Positions 5,504 to 6,804 of a stretch of 6,804 nt of DNA are shown here, piece by piece (position 1 is the first letter of the stretch; each line of letters opens with the position of its first letter). The stretch is from Pseudomonadota bacterium (GTDB taxonomy: Bacteria > Pseudomonadota > Alphaproteobacteria > Rhizobiales > Devosiaceae): assembly GCA_023431205.1 (NCBI GenBank), contig JAEYXQ010000071.1, positions 1 to 6,804 of the forward strand. The letters are read 5' to 3'. The notes under the pieces are model-generated. The model saw nothing but the letters and a program-made list of their open reading frames with translations. It searched no databases and had not been told where the DNA came from. Position numbers and translations under genes: made by a program.

Positions 5504-5758
5504 CTATCGCAGGTGCCTGGTCGGCTGCTCCAGCCCGAAGATGTCGTCGCTGAGCGACTCGACCTGCTTGCGCACCAGCGCCTGCGCGTCATAGAGCCCG
5601 CGATTGTAGTAATAGGCGCCCATCCGCTCGCTGAAGAACTGCATCAGCAGCTCGGCGGGAATCGCCCCGATGTCCCGATCCAGCTCCTCGCGGAAATAGT
5701 CCTGGATCTCGCCGACCAGGGCCTTGGTCTCTTCGCGGCTGAATGTGATGGGCTTCAT
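5504..5758 (-). CDS. DUF2164 family small protein
   Basis: The product has 84 residues and closely fits the DUF2164 pattern. It shows an N-terminal ITFSREE, a helical segment IQDYFREELDRDIGAIPAEL (18-37) and the hallmark FFSERMGAYYYNRGLYDAQ (41-59), then an acidic helix (VESLSDDIF). It has no signal peptide or membrane segment, so it is probably cytoplasmic and helical; the family's function is unknown to me. The ATG has AGAGG about seven bases upstream. It is divergent from the exported-protein gene, with an 87-base gap in which I see no convincing promoter. It probably leads a two-gene unit with the DUF486 protein. Confidence 0.9.
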   Translation of the reverse strand: MKPITFSREETKALVGEIQDYFREELDRDIGAIPAELLMQFFSERMGAYYYNRGLYDAQALVRKQVESLSDDIFGLEQPTRHLR

Positions 5759-5845
5759 GGGTTTACCTCTGCTTCAGCTGCCGTTCATATCGCGAGTCGT
5801 TTATGCTCCCCAGTGCGGGGCTGTTGGCCGCGGAGGAAAATTGTC

Positions 5846-6493
5846 ATGAACGTTCGCCTGTCGCTCGTCATCGCCTGCGGCTTTGTTGCGGCCGTGGCAC
5901 CCGTAGCCGCCAAGGACAAGAGCGCGCCCGCTGCCGAAGAGGTTTCCTGCCTTGGGGTCTTCGGCCCCGGCAGTTCCGAAGCAATGCTGATCGAGACCTA
6001 CGGCGCCGACAACGTCGTCACCGGCACCGTGCCCGGCCCCGAAGGCACGGAGCTCATTGCCACCACCGTCTTCCCCGATGATCCGGAGCGAACCATGGAG
6101 TTCGGCTGGTACGATGAGGAAAACTACACCCATCTCAGCTATGTCCGGCTGTCTCCTTCCCAGACCGCCCCCGGTGGCGTCCGCATCGGCCAGACCGTGG
6201 CGGAGGTGGAGGCCCTCAACGGCGAGCCGTTCCAGGTCGGTGGTTTCTGGTGGGACTATGGCGGCTATGCCAACCTCGAATCGGGCAACCTGGCCCAGCT
6301 TGAAGGCGGGTGCTATCTCTCCGTCCGTTTCTCGCCCGGCGAAAGCTACCCCGACGACATCGATGTCACCTCCGTTTCCGGCGAGGTAGAGGTGTCTTCC
6401 GAGGATCCGCTGCTGGCCGAGATCGACACCCGCGTCCAGGTTCTGACCCTCGGTTATCCCTGGCCGGACGACCTGCCGATGCCTGAATATTGA
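5846..6493 (+). CDS. Exported acidic protein of unknown function
   Basis: I do not recognise this 215-residue protein with certainty. A signal peptide is clear: positive start MNVR, hydrophobic core LSLVIACGFVAAVAPV, and probable cleavage after Ala22 (PVAA/KDK). No lipobox is evident, so it should be a soluble periplasmic or secreted protein. The mature part is rich in Asp and Glu and has two Cys, C35 and C156, that could form a disulfide. The segment GVRIGQTVAEVEALNGEPF (111-129), followed by GFWWDYGGYAN (133-143), resembles SmpA/BLIP-like or periplasmic lid folds in which an 'IG-x-s-v-evea-lnG-pf' motif recurs. That link is only a hint. The frame is open from 5513, but the ATG at 5846 has GGAGG nine bases upstream and begins the signal peptide. 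Confidence 0.85.
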   Translation: MNVRLSLVIACGFVAAVAPVAAKDKSAPAAEEVSCLGVFGPGSSEAMLIETYGADNVVTGTVPGPEGTELIATTVFPDDPERTMEFGWYDEENYTHLSYVRLSPSQTAPGGVRIGQTVAEVEALNGEPFQVGGFWWDYGGYANLESGNLAQLEGGCYLSVRFSPGESYPDDIDVTSVSGEVEVSSEDPLLAEIDTRVQVLTLGYPWPDDLPMPEY

Positions 6494-6497
6494 CCCG

Positions 6498-6514
6498 GCG
6501 CCCTCCAAGGGCGT
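6498..6514 (+). terminator. Small terminator-like hairpin after the exported-protein gene
   Basis: CGCCCT (6499-6504) and AGGGCG (6508-6513) form a perfect 6-bp stem with a 3-base loop, extended by one G-T pair, five bases past the stop. The following TATTGCT is only weakly T-rich, so termination may be partial. It separates this gene from the riboswitch. Confidence 0.45.
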
Positions 6515-6526
6515 ATTGCTGATCGG

Positions 6527-6742
6527 GACGGTTCTCCCGCGCCCGTTGCGGCCGGGGGATCAAAAGGGAACACGGTGAGGATTACCCATCAGGGGCCAAG
6601 ACCGTGGCTGCCCCCGCAACTGTGAGCGGTGGGCGCCCTCGAATGCCACTGGATCCTCGGCATCGACCCAACAAGTCGATGCCCGAGAAGGTCCGGGAAG
6701 GCGAGGGCGCTGCAATCACCGCAAGCCAGGAGACCTGCCGTC
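6527..6742 (+). promoter_or_regulatory. Cobalamin (B12) riboswitch aptamer
   Basis: This RNA element binds adenosylcobalamin and lowers expression of the downstream gene. The conserved core is all present: AAAAGGGAACACGGTGAGG at about 6562-6580, CTGCCCCCGCAACTGTGAG (6608-6626), CCACTGG (6646-6652), GGGAAGGCG (6695-6703) and the B12 box GCAAGCCAGGAGACCTGCC (6721-6739). The closing stem P1 is GACGG (6527-6531) with CCGTC (6738-6742). An internal stem GCGCCCTCG (6633-6641) pairs perfectly with CGAGGGCGC (6702-6710). An extended peripheral hairpin pairs 6656-6667 with 6675-6687, 12 bp with one bulged C. No protein-coding gene is seen in 6494-6793. Confidence 0.95.
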
Positions 6743-6793
6743 GCGAGCCGGACCATCAGGGTCCACCTTTATTCCGCGCACGGAGGGTGCCGC
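6743..6793 (+). promoter_or_regulatory. Riboswitch expression platform and ribosome-binding site
   Basis: After the aptamer there is a short hairpin, GGACC (6750-6754) with GGTCC (6760-6764). Next comes GCAC (6778-6781) with GTGC (6787-6790), holding the Shine-Dalgarno GGAGG (6782-6786) in its loop. The start codon follows at 6794. No stem followed by a T run is seen, so control of translation initiation seems more likely than termination, as is common for B12 riboswitches in Gram-negative bacteria. Confidence 0.55.
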
Positions 6794-6804
6794 ATGAATA
6801 CCAC
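6794..6804 (+). CDS. Start of a B12-riboswitch-controlled gene (cut by the window end)
   Basis: The ATG at 6794 lies seven bases past GGAGG and is followed by codons for Asn and Thr before the window ends, so the product cannot be identified. Genes behind this riboswitch class are usually for cobalamin or cobalt transport (CbtAB, BtuB, CobW-linked), cobalamin synthesis, or B12-independent isozymes. Choosing among these would be a guess. Confidence 0.6.

Noticed and set aside
5467..5592. N-terminal extension of the DUF486 protein to an ATG at 5592
   Set aside because: It overlaps the well-supported DUF2164 gene out of frame, and its Arg/Ser-rich translation lacks any membrane character.
5759..5845. 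Promoter in the divergent gap between DUF2164 and the exported-protein gene
   Set aside because: I looked for -35/-10 pairs on both strands and found none convincing. There is only a short CCCC/GGGG dyad around 5808-5820.

Overview
The window is about two-thirds G+C and reads like an alphaproteobacterial chromosome, probably Hyphomicrobiales. The gene order (pseudouridine synthase then rsmD; znuA divergent from znuC-znuB-zur) and the two families of short palindromic repeats suggest Devosia or a close relative. The genus is an inference from memory of such genomes, not something the sequence proves.

Layout. (1) 1-1487, plus strand: the 3' part of a gene with a very long, basic, disordered tail, best read as an RsuA/RluB-type rRNA pseudouridine synthase. 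Three bases later comes rsmD, the 16S rRNA guanine-N2 methyltransferase, so this is an rRNA-modification pair. (2) 1618-4997: a complete high-affinity zinc uptake locus. The minus-strand unit is znuC (ATPase), znuB (permease) and zur (zinc-sensing repressor). The divergent plus-strand gene is znuA (periplasmic zinc-binding protein). The AT-rich spacer between znuC and znuA carries two dyads that look like Zur operators. A run of four G/C-rich palindromes separates znuC from znuB, and a fifth follows zur. (3) 5110-5758, minus strand: a small DUF2164 protein and a four-helix DUF486 (DMT-like) membrane protein. A 25-bp-arm inverted repeat separates them from the convergent znuA. (4) 5846-6493, plus strand: an exported acidic protein of unknown function, followed by a small terminator-like hairpin. 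(5) 6527-6793: a cobalamin riboswitch and its expression platform, leading into a gene of which only the first codons are present.

How it works together. With zinc plentiful, Zur should bind the two dyads and shut off both znuA and znuC-znuB-zur, including its own gene. When zinc is short, ZnuA captures zinc in the periplasm and ZnuB/ZnuC import it. Both ZnuA (central loop) and ZnuC (C-terminal tail) carry dense His/Asp/Glu stretches that probably hold zinc. The gene after the riboswitch should be repressed by adenosylcobalamin.

I found no clearly new biological system. The most unusual points are the palindrome array inside the znu transcription unit, the large hairpin made by two copies of a dispersed repeat between convergent genes, the His-rich ZnuC tail, the codon-diverged peptide repeats in the pseudouridine synthase tail, and the unidentified exported protein.
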